This document shows, piece by piece, positions 14,979-23,043 of a DNA stretch of 51,216 bases. A program made the position numbers and the translations under genes. The stretch's first letter is position 1. Each line of letters begins with the position of its first letter. The notes under the pieces were generated by a model. It was given only the letters and a program-made list of their open reading frames with translations. It searched no databases and was not told the DNA's origin. The stretch covers positions 1 to 51,216 of the forward strand of contig JAAYGB010000011.1 in the NCBI GenBank assembly GCA_012727955.1, read 5' to 3'. This DNA comes from Bacillota bacterium (GTDB taxonomy: Bacteria > Bacillota > Limnochordia > DTU087 > JAAYGB01).

Positions 14979-16184
14979 ATGGAACGGGCAGCCCAATTGA
15001 AGCGGTTCGTTGAGCACTTTAGAGCCGGTGAGAAAGCGCCGGAGGAACAGGCGATAGGGATAGAGCTGGAATACCTAGTCCTTGACGGTGAGAGCCTGGC
15101 GGCGGTTCCCTATAGCGGTCAACAGGGGATTGCAGACCTCCTGGGCTGTCTAGTCGCCAAGGGCTGGTCCCCGGTGTGGGAAGAGGGGCACCTGATCGGG
15201 GCAGAGAAGGACGGGGTCTCCATTGCCTTGGAACCGGGAGCGCAGTTGGAGGTTAATTTTGCCCCCGAAGAGAGCATCGGGCAGATTGAGGACATCTACC
15301 GCAGGGTCCTGGCTGAAATAGTGGAGATCCTAGAGGAGCGGGGTCAAATCCTAGTGGCCTTGGGGTATCAACCGGTGACACCCATTGAGCAGATATCGCT
15401 GCTTCCCAGACAGAGATATCGCTGGATGTATACCTATTTGGGGACCAGGGGCCAATCTGCCCATCGGATGATGAAGGGTACCGCAGCAACCCAGGTCTGT
15501 GTCGATTATACCGACGAAGAGGATTTCAGGATCAAAAGCCGGGTCATCAGCTTTCTGACGCCCTTTATGTATGCTGTCTTTGACAACGCTTCCCTCTATG
15601 AAGGTGAGGTCAACCACCCGGTGGCCCTTCGGTATAGGATCTGGAGTGACTGTGACGATGACCGCTGCGGCTATCCTAAAGGGATTTTCACCGAAGACTA
15701 CTCCTACGAAAAATACGCGGCGTATATTCTCGATTCCCCGGCCCTGATTGTCCTCAAGGACGGGCAGTTATCCTACGCTGGGGGAGAAAAGCCAGTGAAG
15801 GAATATTTTGACCCAGAGACCTTCACTGACGATGAACTAGACTACCTCCTGTCGATGTGTTTTCCCGATGTGAGGGTGCGCAGATACCTAGAGATTCGCA
15901 TGGCAGACAGTCTACCCTATCCCCTTAACTTCGGCTATGTGGCCCTGTGGAAGGGCTTATTGTACGACCAATTCAATCTGCAGCGGTTGTACACCGAGGC
16001 CAGGGAATTTGGCGAGACAGCCCTAGTGGGCCTAAGGGAGCGGGTGCTCCGGGATGGAACTCAGGCAGCTGCGGGAGCCTTCACCGTCCTGGAAAGATTT
16101 CAAAACTACCTGGAACTGGCCAAGGGTGCTCTGTCGGCGGCGGAACTACACTATCTGGCCCCCATAGAGGAAATGGTCAGTTAG
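14979..16184 (+). CDS. gshA: Glutamate-cysteine ligase, GCS2 type
   Basis: This cytoplasmic ATP-dependent ligase is expected to join glutamate and cysteine through the gamma-carboxyl, the first step of glutathione synthesis. The 401-residue protein has the GIELEYLV motif near residue 25, ALEPGAQLEVNFAP near 90, and the catalytic-core segment RYRWMYTYLGTRGQSAHRMMKGTAATQVCVDY, all typical of the plant/proteobacterial-type GCS2 fold (PF04107). ATG 14979 is preceded by GGGGAGGAAG. A permuted ATP-grasp gene follows 116 bases later, which suggests a two-step gamma-glutamyl thiol or peptide pathway. No classical gshB is visible in the window. Confidence 0.85.
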   Translation: MERAAQLKRFVEHFRAGEKAPEEQAIGIELEYLVLDGESLAAVPYSGQQGIADLLGCLVAKGWSPVWEEGHLIGAEKDGVSIALEPGAQLEVNFAPEESIGQIEDIYRRVLAEIVEILEERGQILVALGYQPVTPIEQISLLPRQRYRWMYTYLGTRGQSAHRMMKGTAATQVCVDYTDEEDFRIKSRVISFLTPFMYAVFDNASLYEGEVNHPVALRYRIWSDCDDDRCGYPKGIFTEDYSYEKYAAYILDSPALIVLKDGQLSYAGGEKPVKEYFDPETFTDDELDYLLSMCFPDVRVRRYLEIRMADSLPYPLNFGYVALWKGLLYDQFNLQRLYTEAREFGETALVGLRERVLRDGTQAAAGAFTVLERFQNYLELAKGALSAAELHYLAPIEEMVS

Positions 16185-16300
16185 GGACTGACTCCCCGGG
16201 AATTAACGCTGTCTCGGTTGAGTCAGGGTACCCGCACCGCAATTCAATGGTGTGTGCTTTCCCCGGAAACCCTTAATCTCAATCTGCGAGGGCGGGTGTA

Positions 16301-17662
16301 ATGGATTATCGGACAACAAGTGCGCTGGACTTATTCAAGGCCTTTGAGCAGCAGGTGATGGCCGATCCGAAGGCCTTTTACCAAGACTATCTTACCGTTA
16401 AGAACCACGTGGAGAACTCCACCGCCATCTACATGGGAAAGCCGGTGGACTTTATCTATCAACCGATGTTCTTTTCCCAGGACGACATCGCGAGATTCCA
16501 GCAGCTCACCGATACCCTGACGGGAATCCTCCGCAAAGTGATTGCCCAGTACCGGAAAAGTCCCGATTTTCGCCGGCTGTTTGGTTTTTCACCCCTAGCC
16601 GAGGAACTGATCCTCCTGGATCCCGGCTACCGATACAGCTTTCCCGTGGCTCGGTTTGATGTTTTTTACTCCTATGACGGCAGCTTCCAATTCTGTGAAC
16701 TCAATGCCGATGGCTCCTCGGGGATGAACGAAATCTCGGTACTTCATGACATTTTCTGGAGTGCCAAGGCTTTGGCGGGTTTCCTGGAGCAGTATCACCT
16801 GGTGGATTTCGAACTCTTCAATTCCTGGGTTGACAGTATGCTGGAGATTTACCAAGAGTTTGCTGGAAGCAGCGCCGGCAAGCCCAACATTGCCATTGTG
16901 GACTTTGATCGGGAAGGGACCATCAGCGAGTTTCAGGTCTTTCAAAACTACTTCCGGGCCCGGGGGTATCAGACGGTGATCTGCGATCCCCGAGATTTTA
17001 AGTACCGCTCCGGTCAGCTGTCGGTCAGGGGGATGAAAATCGATCTGGTATACCGTAGAGCCACCACCGCTCGGATTATCGAAGAAGCCGAGGAAATCCA
17101 GGATTTTCTCCAGGCCTACCGAGATGGCGCCGTCTGTGTGGTCGGAGGCTTTGTCTCCCAGATTATCCATAACAAAATGATCTTTGCCGTTTTGCACAGC
17201 AAGGAGTGCCAGGCCCTTCTCACCCAAGAGGAGATCGCCTTTATCAAGGCCCATGTTCCGGAGACTTTGGTCATTGACGACGATGGTTCCAACCTGCGCC
17301 GGCGGATAATCGATGACAAGGATTCTTGGGTGCTGAAACCTCTGGATCTTTACGCCGGGCAGGGTGTCTTTATCGGCAAGAACCACAGTCAGTCAGAGTG
17401 GCAAGAGATTGTGGCCGGGATTGCGCCCCAGACCTATTTGGTGCAGGAGTTCTGCCAGGTTCCCCAGCTGAGAATGGCCACCGTTGAGAAGGATGGCTTT
17501 CGCTTTGAACCCTACAACTACCTCATCGGACTCTTTATGTACAAAGAGAAGTTCAGCGGCATCTTTACCCGGGCAGGAAGAAAGGCCTTGATTGCCACTG
17601 GTGGCGAAAGCGTCAGCCTGCCCACCTTTGTTCTAGGCGGGGCTGCTGGAACGGGCCGCTAA
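16301..17662 (+). CDS. ATP-grasp ligase, glutathionylspermidine-synthase-like
   Basis: A 453-residue protein of the circularly permuted ATP-grasp / glutathionylspermidine synthase type. The FCELNADGSSGMNE segment (near 135) and WVLKPLDLYAGQGVFIG (near 345) are the two halves of the nucleotide and Mg sites seen in these enzymes. These ligases form an amide bond to a gamma-glutamyl or other peptide carboxylate. Placed directly after a glutamate-cysteine ligase, it may complete glutathione or an analogue, or attach an amine or amino acid to gamma-Glu-Cys. The substrate is not visible from sequence. The start ATG has GGGCGGG a few bases upstream. Note that the opposite strand has a long open frame that is not coding. 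Confidence 0.75.
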   Translation: MDYRTTSALDLFKAFEQQVMADPKAFYQDYLTVKNHVENSTAIYMGKPVDFIYQPMFFSQDDIARFQQLTDTLTGILRKVIAQYRKSPDFRRLFGFSPLAEELILLDPGYRYSFPVARFDVFYSYDGSFQFCELNADGSSGMNEISVLHDIFWSAKALAGFLEQYHLVDFELFNSWVDSMLEIYQEFAGSSAGKPNIAIVDFDREGTISEFQVFQNYFRARGYQTVICDPRDFKYRSGQLSVRGMKIDLVYRRATTARIIEEAEEIQDFLQAYRDGAVCVVGGFVSQIIHNKMIFAVLHSKECQALLTQEEIAFIKAHVPETLVIDDDGSNLRRRIIDDKDSWVLKPLDLYAGQGVFIGKNHSQSEWQEIVAGIAPQTYLVQEFCQVPQLRMATVEKDGFRFEPYNYLIGLFMYKEKFSGIFTRAGRKALIATGGESVSLPTFVLGGAAGTGR

Positions 17663-17669
17663 AAACTGT

Positions 17670-17752
17670 CACCGCCTGATCGCTGTCACGACCCACGGTG
17701 GGAACGGCTGCCCTTTCAGGGTTCCCACCGGCCGGTGATAGGATCAGGCGGT
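17670..17752. repeat. Long nested inverted repeat
   Basis: CCGCCTGATC (17672-17681) pairs with GATCAGGCGG (17742-17751), and inside it GGTGGGAAC (17697-17705) pairs with GTTCCCACC (17721-17729). On the minus strand the structure is followed by GACAGTTTTTAG, so it may act as the terminator of the small minus-strand gene at 17776. The plus strand lacks a T-run. A mobile palindromic element is another possibility. Confidence 0.6.
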
Positions 17753-17775
17753 AAGGTATGTCGCTGGGGTTGTCG

Positions 17776-18012
17776 CTAATCGGGATTTTCCTCCTTTGCC
17801 TCTCTTTCCTCTTGGCCAGTGGGGAGCGAGATGGAGATGATTTCTCCCTGGCCTGAGGCCAATTGGCTGAGAAGCTGTCCCAGGAAGCTAGTAGACGTGC
17901 CCGTTGAAGTGGAGGCTGTGCGCTCCTCCAGCAGATCGACGATCCGTTGGAGAAGTTCAATCATCTTGTCGAGTTTCTGCTCCAACTCTTGGAGTTTTCC
18001 GTCAAACCACAT
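17776..18012 (-). CDS. Small coiled-coil protein of unknown function
   Basis: A 78-residue protein on the minus strand. ATG at 18012 (MWFDGKLQEL...) or the nearby GTG lies 10-13 bases after AAGGAGGAG. Residues 5-30 form a heptad-like amphipathic helix (LEQKLDKMIELLQRIVDLLEE), followed by a Ser/Thr-rich linker, a hydrophobic FLGQLLSQLA patch and an acidic tail. There is no recognised domain. The strong Shine-Dalgarno and the terminator-like structure downstream support it as a real gene, but evidence is limited. Confidence 0.5.
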   Translation of the reverse strand: MWFDGKLQELEQKLDKMIELLQRIVDLLEERTASTSTGTSTSFLGQLLSQLASGQGEIISISLPTGQEEREAKEENPD

Positions 18013-18128
18013 CACAGTTTCTACTCCTCCTTCCACGACACCTTAGTATATGTGCTATCCCTTCATCTGGTGCCAGACTTTTGCTGGAAGGTAAAGAGTT
18101 TGCTCCAGACATTCTTGCTAGTCCCAGG

Positions 18129-18175
18129 AAGGCAGGCGAAGAACTATGATGTTCTTCGCCTGCCTTTGCCTTTCC
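18129..18175 (+). terminator. Strong hairpin with pyrimidine-rich tail
   Basis: A perfect 16-bp stem AAGGCAGGCGAAGAAC / GTTCTTCGCCTGCCTT surrounds TATGAT and is followed by TGCCTTTCCC. No plus-strand gene ends just upstream, so what it terminates is unclear. It may insulate the ABC operon from upstream transcription. Confidence 0.55.
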
Positions 18176-18278
18176 CACCATTGCTGTTCTTGATCAAAAC
18201 TGGTAAGATAAGAAGGTTCGCCGTAAATATTGAGTAAAATTGTACCGGTCAAGAGGAGAGTGGGAAGGGAGGAGGACA

Positions 18279-19277
18279 ATGGCCCAAATCGTGGTGGAAA
18301 ACCTAGTAAAAACCTTTAAGGTAGCCATAAGACAAGCCGGCCTTTGGCAGGCCTTTCGGGGATTGGCGAAAAGGGACCACGTCCTGGTTCCGGCCCTCGA
18401 TGGGATTTCCTTCACCATCGAGGAGGGAGAGTTGGTGGGGTATCTCGGTCCCAACGGTGCCGGGAAGTCAACAACGGTGAAGATCCTCAGTGGGATTCTA
18501 GTTCCCGATTCCGGTTTGTGTCAGGTGATGGGAAGGGTGCCGTGGCAGGAACGCATTGCCCACGTCAGGGAGATTGGTGTCGTCTTTGGCCAACGCTCCC
18601 AACTTTGGTGGGACCTACCGGTGATTGACTCCTTTGAGCTGCTGCGGGATATCTACCGGCTCTCACCGGGGGACTATCGCCAGGCCAAGGAGGAGTTGGT
18701 GGAGATCCTGCAGCTGGAGCCCCTGTTGGAGACTCCGGTGCGACAATTGAGCCTTGGGCAGCGGATGCGCTGTGAACTGGCGGCCTCCTTGCTCCATCGG
18801 CCCAAGCTGCTTTTCCTCGATGAGCCTACCATCGGTTTAGATGCAGTCTCCAAGCTGGTGGTGAGGGATTTTGTCAAGAAGATCAATCGAGAACGGGGTA
18901 CCACAGTTATTTTGACCACCCACGACATGGATGATGTAGAAGCTCTTTGCAGTAGAGTGATGATTATCGGGCGAGGGAAGATCCTATTGCAGGGAAATCT
19001 CAAGGACATCCGCCATCAAGTGACCCGGGAAAGGCGTCTCATCGTCGAGCTGGGTCAAGCCTACCCGGAGGAGTACATAGCCGCCAATGTCCAGGGAGCA
19101 CAACTGGTGAGACTGGAGGGAAACCAGGCTCACTTCAACTTCATCCCAGGGCAGATCACCCCTTCAGAACTGATCACAGAGGTGTCGAAGAAGTTGTCAG
19201 TGAGGGATTTGCTCATCGAGGATCCCCCCATCGATGAAGTGATTTCCCGCCTCTATGAGGAGCTGCATATCACATGA
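18279..19277 (+). CDS. ABC-2 type transporter, ATP-binding protein
   Basis: A 332-residue cytoplasmic ATPase with Walker A GPNGAGKST, Q-loop in VVFGQRSQLWWDLP, signature LSLGQRMRCE, Walker B LLFLDEPTIGLD and H-loop THD. The WWDLP sequence after the Q-loop and the length identify the COG4586 subfamily, always paired with two ABC-2 permeases of the COG4587 and COG3694 families. Those follow immediately. Substrate unknown; related systems are annotated as multidrug or viologen exporters. ATG 18279 has GGGAGGAGG upstream. The stop codon overlaps the next start (ATGA). Confidence 0.92.
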   Translation: MAQIVVENLVKTFKVAIRQAGLWQAFRGLAKRDHVLVPALDGISFTIEEGELVGYLGPNGAGKSTTVKILSGILVPDSGLCQVMGRVPWQERIAHVREIGVVFGQRSQLWWDLPVIDSFELLRDIYRLSPGDYRQAKEELVEILQLEPLLETPVRQLSLGQRMRCELAASLLHRPKLLFLDEPTIGLDAVSKLVVRDFVKKINRERGTTVILTTHDMDDVEALCSRVMIIGRGKILLQGNLKDIRHQVTRERRLIVELGQAYPEEYIAANVQGAQLVRLEGNQAHFNFIPGQITPSELITEVSKKLSVRDLLIEDPPIDEVISRLYEELHIT

Positions 19278-20074
19278 AGGTGTATCAGGCGATAATACGG
19301 CTGCGGTTCATGTTGTTGGTGCAGTATCGAGTGGCAGCCTTGGCGGGAATGGCTACCCAATTCATGTGGGGATTGGTAATGATTATGGTATTGGAGGCCT
19401 TTTACCTGTCAACCTCCCAGCCTCAACCCCTGTCCTTTGCCCAGGCTGTGGGATACACTTGGCTGGGGCAGGCGATGTTGGGGATGCTGCCTTGGAATGG
19501 CGATGGAGACATCCAGGAGTTAATTCGCTCCGGTAACGTGGCCTATGAGCTTTGTCGTCCCGTGGATCTTTACAACCAATGGTATGCCCGGGCCATTGCC
19601 CTACGGGTTGCCCCTACGTTGCTGCGGGCGGTACCCTTGTTTGCGGTCAGCATTTTCCTCTTGCCGGAGCGGTACTCACTGGCGCTGCCAACCCTGGGCG
19701 GCTTCGGCGCTTGGCTGGCGGCTACCTTAGGAGCACTGTTCCTAGGCTGTGCTATAACCAATCTGATGAATATTTCGCTGCTGTGGACCATCTCCGGTGA
19801 GGGGATAACCCGCTTACTGCCCGCAGTAGTGACGATTTTTTCCGGGATGGTGATTCCCCTGCCCCTCTTTCCCCCATGGGCACTGAGGATAATGGAGCTT
19901 CTTCCCTTTGCGGGATTGGTGGACACTCCGGCGCGGTTCTTCACCGGTCAGCTTCCCCCCAGCCAGCTCTGGGTGTTCTTGGCTCGCCAAGGAGTGTGGA
20001 CGATTATTCTCGTGCTTTGGGGCCGAAGGCTTTTGACCCGGGGTCTCAGGCGCATCGTGGTCCAGGGAGGGTAG
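19274..20074 (+). CDS. ABC-2 type transporter permease, first subunit
   Basis: A 266-residue membrane protein with six predicted hydrophobic segments, of the COG4587 type. Conserved family pieces include YTWLGQAMLGMLPW, ELIRSGNVAYELCRPVDLY in the first cytoplasmic loop, and FSGMVIPLPLFP before the last helices. It overlaps the ATPase gene by four bases (ATGA) and probably pairs with the permease downstream as a heterodimer. Confidence 0.9.
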   Translation: MKVYQAIIRLRFMLLVQYRVAALAGMATQFMWGLVMIMVLEAFYLSTSQPQPLSFAQAVGYTWLGQAMLGMLPWNGDGDIQELIRSGNVAYELCRPVDLYNQWYARAIALRVAPTLLRAVPLFAVSIFLLPERYSLALPTLGGFGAWLAATLGALFLGCAITNLMNISLLWTISGEGITRLLPAVVTIFSGMVIPLPLFPPWALRIMELLPFAGLVDTPARFFTGQLPPSQLWVFLARQGVWTIILVLWGRRLLTRGLRRIVVQGG

Positions 20075-20077
20075 AGG

Positions 20078-20881
20078 ATGAGAGATGGATTGAAGTTATA
20101 CCTACGCTATGTCGGAGTATCCCTGCGCAGCCAACTGCAGTATCCCGCGTCCTTTGTGATGATGATCCTGGGCAATCTGGTGACTACCGTGATTGATTTC
20201 CTGGGAATCTTGGCACTGTTTTCCCGATTTGGCAGCTTAGGGGAGTGGACTCTGCCCCAGGTGGCTGTGTTCTATGGAATGGTGCACGTTGCCTTTGCTT
20301 TAGCAGAAGCCGGTGCCCGGGGCTTTGACATCCTGCACCGCCATGTTAGGGCCGGAACCTTTGATCGGATGCTCCTGAGACCGAGGAGTACCGTTCTGCA
20401 GGTCATCGGTCTGGAGTTTCAGCTGATGCGCATTGGCCGATTCACCCAAGGATTGATTGTGTTGGGTTGGGGAATGGCCAATTTGGAGTTGACGTTGACC
20501 TTGGCGCAAATTCTCCTGGTTATCGCCTCCATTGCCGGTGGAGCCTTTCTCTTTTCCGGCCTGTTTGTGCTCCAGGCTACCCTGTCCTTCTGGTCGGTGG
20601 AAAGCCTAGAGGTGGTTAACTTGACTACCTATGGGGGAGTGCAGACCGCTCAGATGCCGATTACCATTTATCAGAAGTGGTTTCGCCGCTTCTTCACGTG
20701 GATCATTCCCCTGGCTGCCATCAACTACTTTCCCTTGATGGCCATCCTTGACCATCCCGCCGGTGGAGAGTTCCCTGTCTGGGTATCTTGGGTGTCGCCG
20801 GTGGTTGGCCCAGTGTTTTTTCTCCTCTGTCTGCAGGTCTGGAACTTTGGCGTAAGACACTATCACTCGACGGGCAGTTAG
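20078..20881 (+). CDS. ABC-2 type transporter permease, second subunit
   Basis: A 267-residue membrane protein with about six hydrophobic segments. GARGFDILHRHVRAGTFDRMLLRPRS and the late segment PITIYQKWFRRFFTWIIPLAAINYFP are typical of the COG3694 partner permease. It starts three bases after the stop of the first permease, following GGGAGGGTAGAGG. The three genes form one operon. Confidence 0.9.
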   Translation: MRDGLKLYLRYVGVSLRSQLQYPASFVMMILGNLVTTVIDFLGILALFSRFGSLGEWTLPQVAVFYGMVHVAFALAEAGARGFDILHRHVRAGTFDRMLLRPRSTVLQVIGLEFQLMRIGRFTQGLIVLGWGMANLELTLTLAQILLVIASIAGGAFLFSGLFVLQATLSFWSVESLEVVNLTTYGGVQTAQMPITIYQKWFRRFFTWIIPLAAINYFPLMAILDHPAGGEFPVWVSWVSPVVGPVFFLLCLQVWNFGVRHYHSTGS

Positions 20882-20904
20882 GGCAGGGAGCGGTAATAGG
20901 AGAT

Positions 20905-20935
20905 AATTAACGCGGTGCGCTTAATCGGATATAAT
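20905..20935 (+). promoter_or_regulatory. Promoter of the Crp/Fnr gene with overlapping inverted repeat
   Basis: TATAAT at 20930-20935 is a perfect -10 box, and TTAACG at 20907-20912 is a fair -35 with 17-base spacing. ATTAA (20905-20909) and TTAAT (20921-20925) form an inverted repeat around the -35 region and may be a regulator-binding site, possibly for the gene product itself. Confidence 0.55.
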
Positions 20936-21031
20936 GGGGGAGAGCCAGAGGCAGTAAGGAAACCGGTGCCGGCGAGGGTGCTTAACTAACGGGTAGTTGC
21001 TTCTGGCGCCGGCCGGTGGGAGGGAAAGCAA

Positions 21032-21736
21032 GTGACAAGTAACCGATGCTGTCATTGTACCGAAGGCGAACACCAGGTTCAAATAAGCTGTCTGTCCCTA
21101 GTTCCCATCTTTAACCATCTGAGTCCGGAAGAGCTGTGGGAGATTTCTCAGGCTCTTAAAGCAGAAAGCTACCAGCGGGGCGAGATGATTTATCGGGCAG
21201 GGGACCCTTCTCAACGTCTTTATATCGTCCATAAGGGGCGGGTGAAGATTTATCGGCTGGCCACATCGGGTAAGGAACAGCTGATTCGAGTGCTGGAGCC
21301 CGGGGACTTTACCGGAGAACTGGCACTCTTTAGCGAATCCACCCATGATGCCTTTGCTGAGGCTCTGGAACCCACGGAACTGTGCACCATGGATCGGGAG
21401 GTGCTGCAGGAGTTTCTGCTGCAATTTCCGACGATTTCCCTGCGGATCCTGGAGGAGTTCTCGGAACGGCTGGCCAAGAGTGAGCGGCAGACCACCAGCT
21501 TGGCAACGGAAAGCGTGGATCGCCGCATCGCCGATTACCTCTTGGAACTGTCGGAGGACAGTGGGTCATTGACGGTAACTTTGCCGGTGTCCCGTAAAGA
21601 TCTGGCCTCTTATTTGGGAACATCGCCGGAGACTATTAGCCGGCGCCTGGCAGAGTTTGAAGATTCCGGTTGGATTAGTCAAAGGGAACAGCGCCGGATT
21701 CAGATCCTGGATCCCGATGCACTGCGTTGGTGGTAA
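21032..21736 (+). CDS. Crp/Fnr-family transcriptional regulator with Cys-rich N-terminus
   Basis: A 234-residue regulator with a cyclic-nucleotide-binding-like beta-roll (about 35-130), a dimerisation helix and a C-terminal winged helix (VSRKDLASYLGTSPETISRRLAEFEDSGWI, about 185-215). The first 25 residues hold CCHC and a further cysteine before LVPIF, an arrangement common in Firmicute FNR-like proteins that suggests an Fe-S cluster, other metal or redox sensor. GTG 21032 follows GGGAGGGAAAGCAA. The gene is monocistronic. Targets cannot be told from sequence; an oxygen or redox role is likely in an anaerobe. Confidence 0.87.
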   Translation: MTSNRCCHCTEGEHQVQISCLSLVPIFNHLSPEELWEISQALKAESYQRGEMIYRAGDPSQRLYIVHKGRVKIYRLATSGKEQLIRVLEPGDFTGELALFSESTHDAFAEALEPTELCTMDREVLQEFLLQFPTISLRILEEFSERLAKSERQTTSLATESVDRRIADYLLELSEDSGSLTVTLPVSRKDLASYLGTSPETISRRLAEFEDSGWISQREQRRIQILDPDALRWW

Positions 21737-21758
21737 GAGATAGTAGATTATCTAGCGG

Positions 21759-21794
21759 GAGGGCGCCCTGGGTAATACCGGGACGCCCTCTCTT
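21759..21794. terminator. Terminator between convergent Crp/Fnr and lipoprotein genes
   Basis: GAGGGCG and CGCCCTC enclose a CCCTGGG / CCGGG inner hairpin and are followed by TCTT. It lies between convergent genes and probably works in both directions. Confidence 0.7.
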
Positions 21795-21806
21795 GGTCTG
21801 ATCGGA

Positions 21807-22472
21807 TTAGATGGTCCATTGGTTGTGAATCACGCCGACGAGATACCAGGTTCCCTGGTGTTCTTCAAAGGCCAGGCGCAGACTCTGCCAATCTAAGCCT
21901 TCGTATTGAGGATCAAATCCGGAGAAGTGATACTCAACGATAATCGCATTGGGGTACACCTCAAATTGATTCTCCAGGGTATTGCCGCTGTGGGCAATCT
22001 CGTTATAGCTAACGGTCTCGGCATTGACGAAGTCAGCAGTATAGACAAATTCATCAAAGTATTCCCGGGGAGTAAGTTCAATGGGAAACCCCGTGCCATC
22101 GTAGCTGCCCCAGGTGTACCTGGTTTCGTCGGTGCCGAAGACGGCAATCTGCTCCGGCGAAAAGACCAGATCTCCCCCTTCCCCGGTATTGACATGGCCA
22201 TAGGGAGAAAAGCGGACGCCGGAGGGATGAGCCACTTCTGCTAAAGCTGCAAAATCTCGGTTCTTGATAATTTCCAGAGTTGCCATGGCCCGGTCGGCGA
22301 TGATTTCCTCGGCTTCCTCCGGGGTGGGCTGAACCTGGGTCGGCGGTGCTTCCACCCTTTGCCGGACAAGGGGCTCCTCTGTGTCCTCTGGGGGTTTAGC
22401 CGTTGTGCAAGAGGCTAAGGTGATGGCCAACAGGACGGTAAGTAACAACCAAAGGGGTCTGTGACGCTGCAT
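21807..22472 (-). CDS. Lipoprotein of unknown function
   Basis: A 221-residue lipoprotein with signal LLLTVLLAITLASC and lipobox cysteine at about 22, followed by a Pro/Glu-rich linker (residues 25-55). The globular part (about 60-221) has the sequence style of NTF2-like or DUF-type exported domains: FAALAEVAHPSGVRFSPYGHV and a final HQGTWYLVGVIHNQWTI strand. The sequence SPYGHVNTGEGGDLVFSPEQI resembles conserved stretches in uncharacterised Firmicute lipoproteins. AAGGAGGGTTTCG precedes the ATG. It lies 80 bases after the DtxR-like gene on the same strand, but a hairpin intervenes. Confidence 0.75.
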   Translation of the reverse strand: MQRHRPLWLLLTVLLAITLASCTTAKPPEDTEEPLVRQRVEAPPTQVQPTPEEAEEIIADRAMATLEIIKNRDFAALAEVAHPSGVRFSPYGHVNTGEGGDLVFSPEQIAVFGTDETRYTWGSYDGTGFPIELTPREYFDEFVYTADFVNAETVSYNEIAHSGNTLENQFEVYPNAIIVEYHFSGFDPQYEGLDWQSLRLAFEEHQGTWYLVGVIHNQWTI

Positions 22473-22523
22473 CGAAACCCTCCTTGCCTTAGTGCAGATG
22501 TGTAGCTATCCCTAGTGTAACCG

Positions 22524-22554
22524 AAAAGAGCACCGGTGAGTACCGGTGCTCTTT
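22524..22554 (-). terminator. Terminator after the iron operon
   Basis: AAAGAGCACCGGT and ACCGGTGCTCTTT form a 13-bp stem with a short loop. On the minus strand it ends in TTTTCGG. The stem begins at the stop codon of the DtxR-like gene. Confidence 0.75.
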
Positions 22555-23026
22555 AGTCCTGGGCATGGCGAAATTCCCAGGCCCGCAGGTATCTTAGGTC
22601 CTCCCCTTCGGGATAGGACTCATTGGGCTGTAGGTTGCGGTATTCTGCCAGGGCTGTGGGATGGGTGCGAAAGTACTGGATCAGGTTGCGAATCAAGGCC
22701 ATGGTTGTTGGGGTAATGTAATGTTCGATCCCTTCCACCTGCTCGTCGATGCCTGTTTGGGAATTGAGCAGATGCAGGAAGGTTTTCAAGGTGGCATCTC
22801 TCCAGACCAGGAATTTACCGTAATGCTCGCCCAGGGGTGTGAGGGCGACGTTGCGGTATTTCTCATAGGAGATGAACCCCGCTTCGTCCAGCTTCTGAAT
22901 CATCCGAGTGACACTGGAGGATTGCACCTTCAACCGCTCTGCCAGATCAACGGCTCGCACATATCCCTGTTCCTGGACCAAGCGATAGATCATTTCCAGG
23001 TAATCCTCCATGCTTTCCGTTAGCAT
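22553..23026 (-). CDS. DtxR/MntR-family metal-dependent regulator
   Basis: A 157-residue regulator with the N-terminal winged helix (ESMEDYLEMIYRL, VRAVDLAERLKVQSSSVTRMIQKLDEAGFI) and a metal-binding dimerisation domain containing EGIEHYITPTTM. It lacks the SH3-like third domain, as in MntR. Because it ends the feo operon it most likely senses Fe(II) (or Mn) and represses the operon. Strong GGGAGGGGG precedes the ATG. No palindromic DtxR box was recognised in front of feoA. Confidence 0.88.
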   Translation of the reverse strand: MLTESMEDYLEMIYRLVQEQGYVRAVDLAERLKVQSSSVTRMIQKLDEAGFISYEKYRNVALTPLGEHYGKFLVWRDATLKTFLHLLNSQTGIDEQVEGIEHYITPTTMALIRNLIQYFRTHPTALAEYRNLQPNESYPEGEDLRYLRAWEFRHAQD

Positions 23027-23043
23027 TGGTTCGCCCCCTCCCT

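Noticed and set aside
16595-17386. 263-residue open frame on the minus strand
   Set aside because: It lies wholly opposite the ATP-grasp gene, has no Shine-Dalgarno and reads as the complement of conserved codons.
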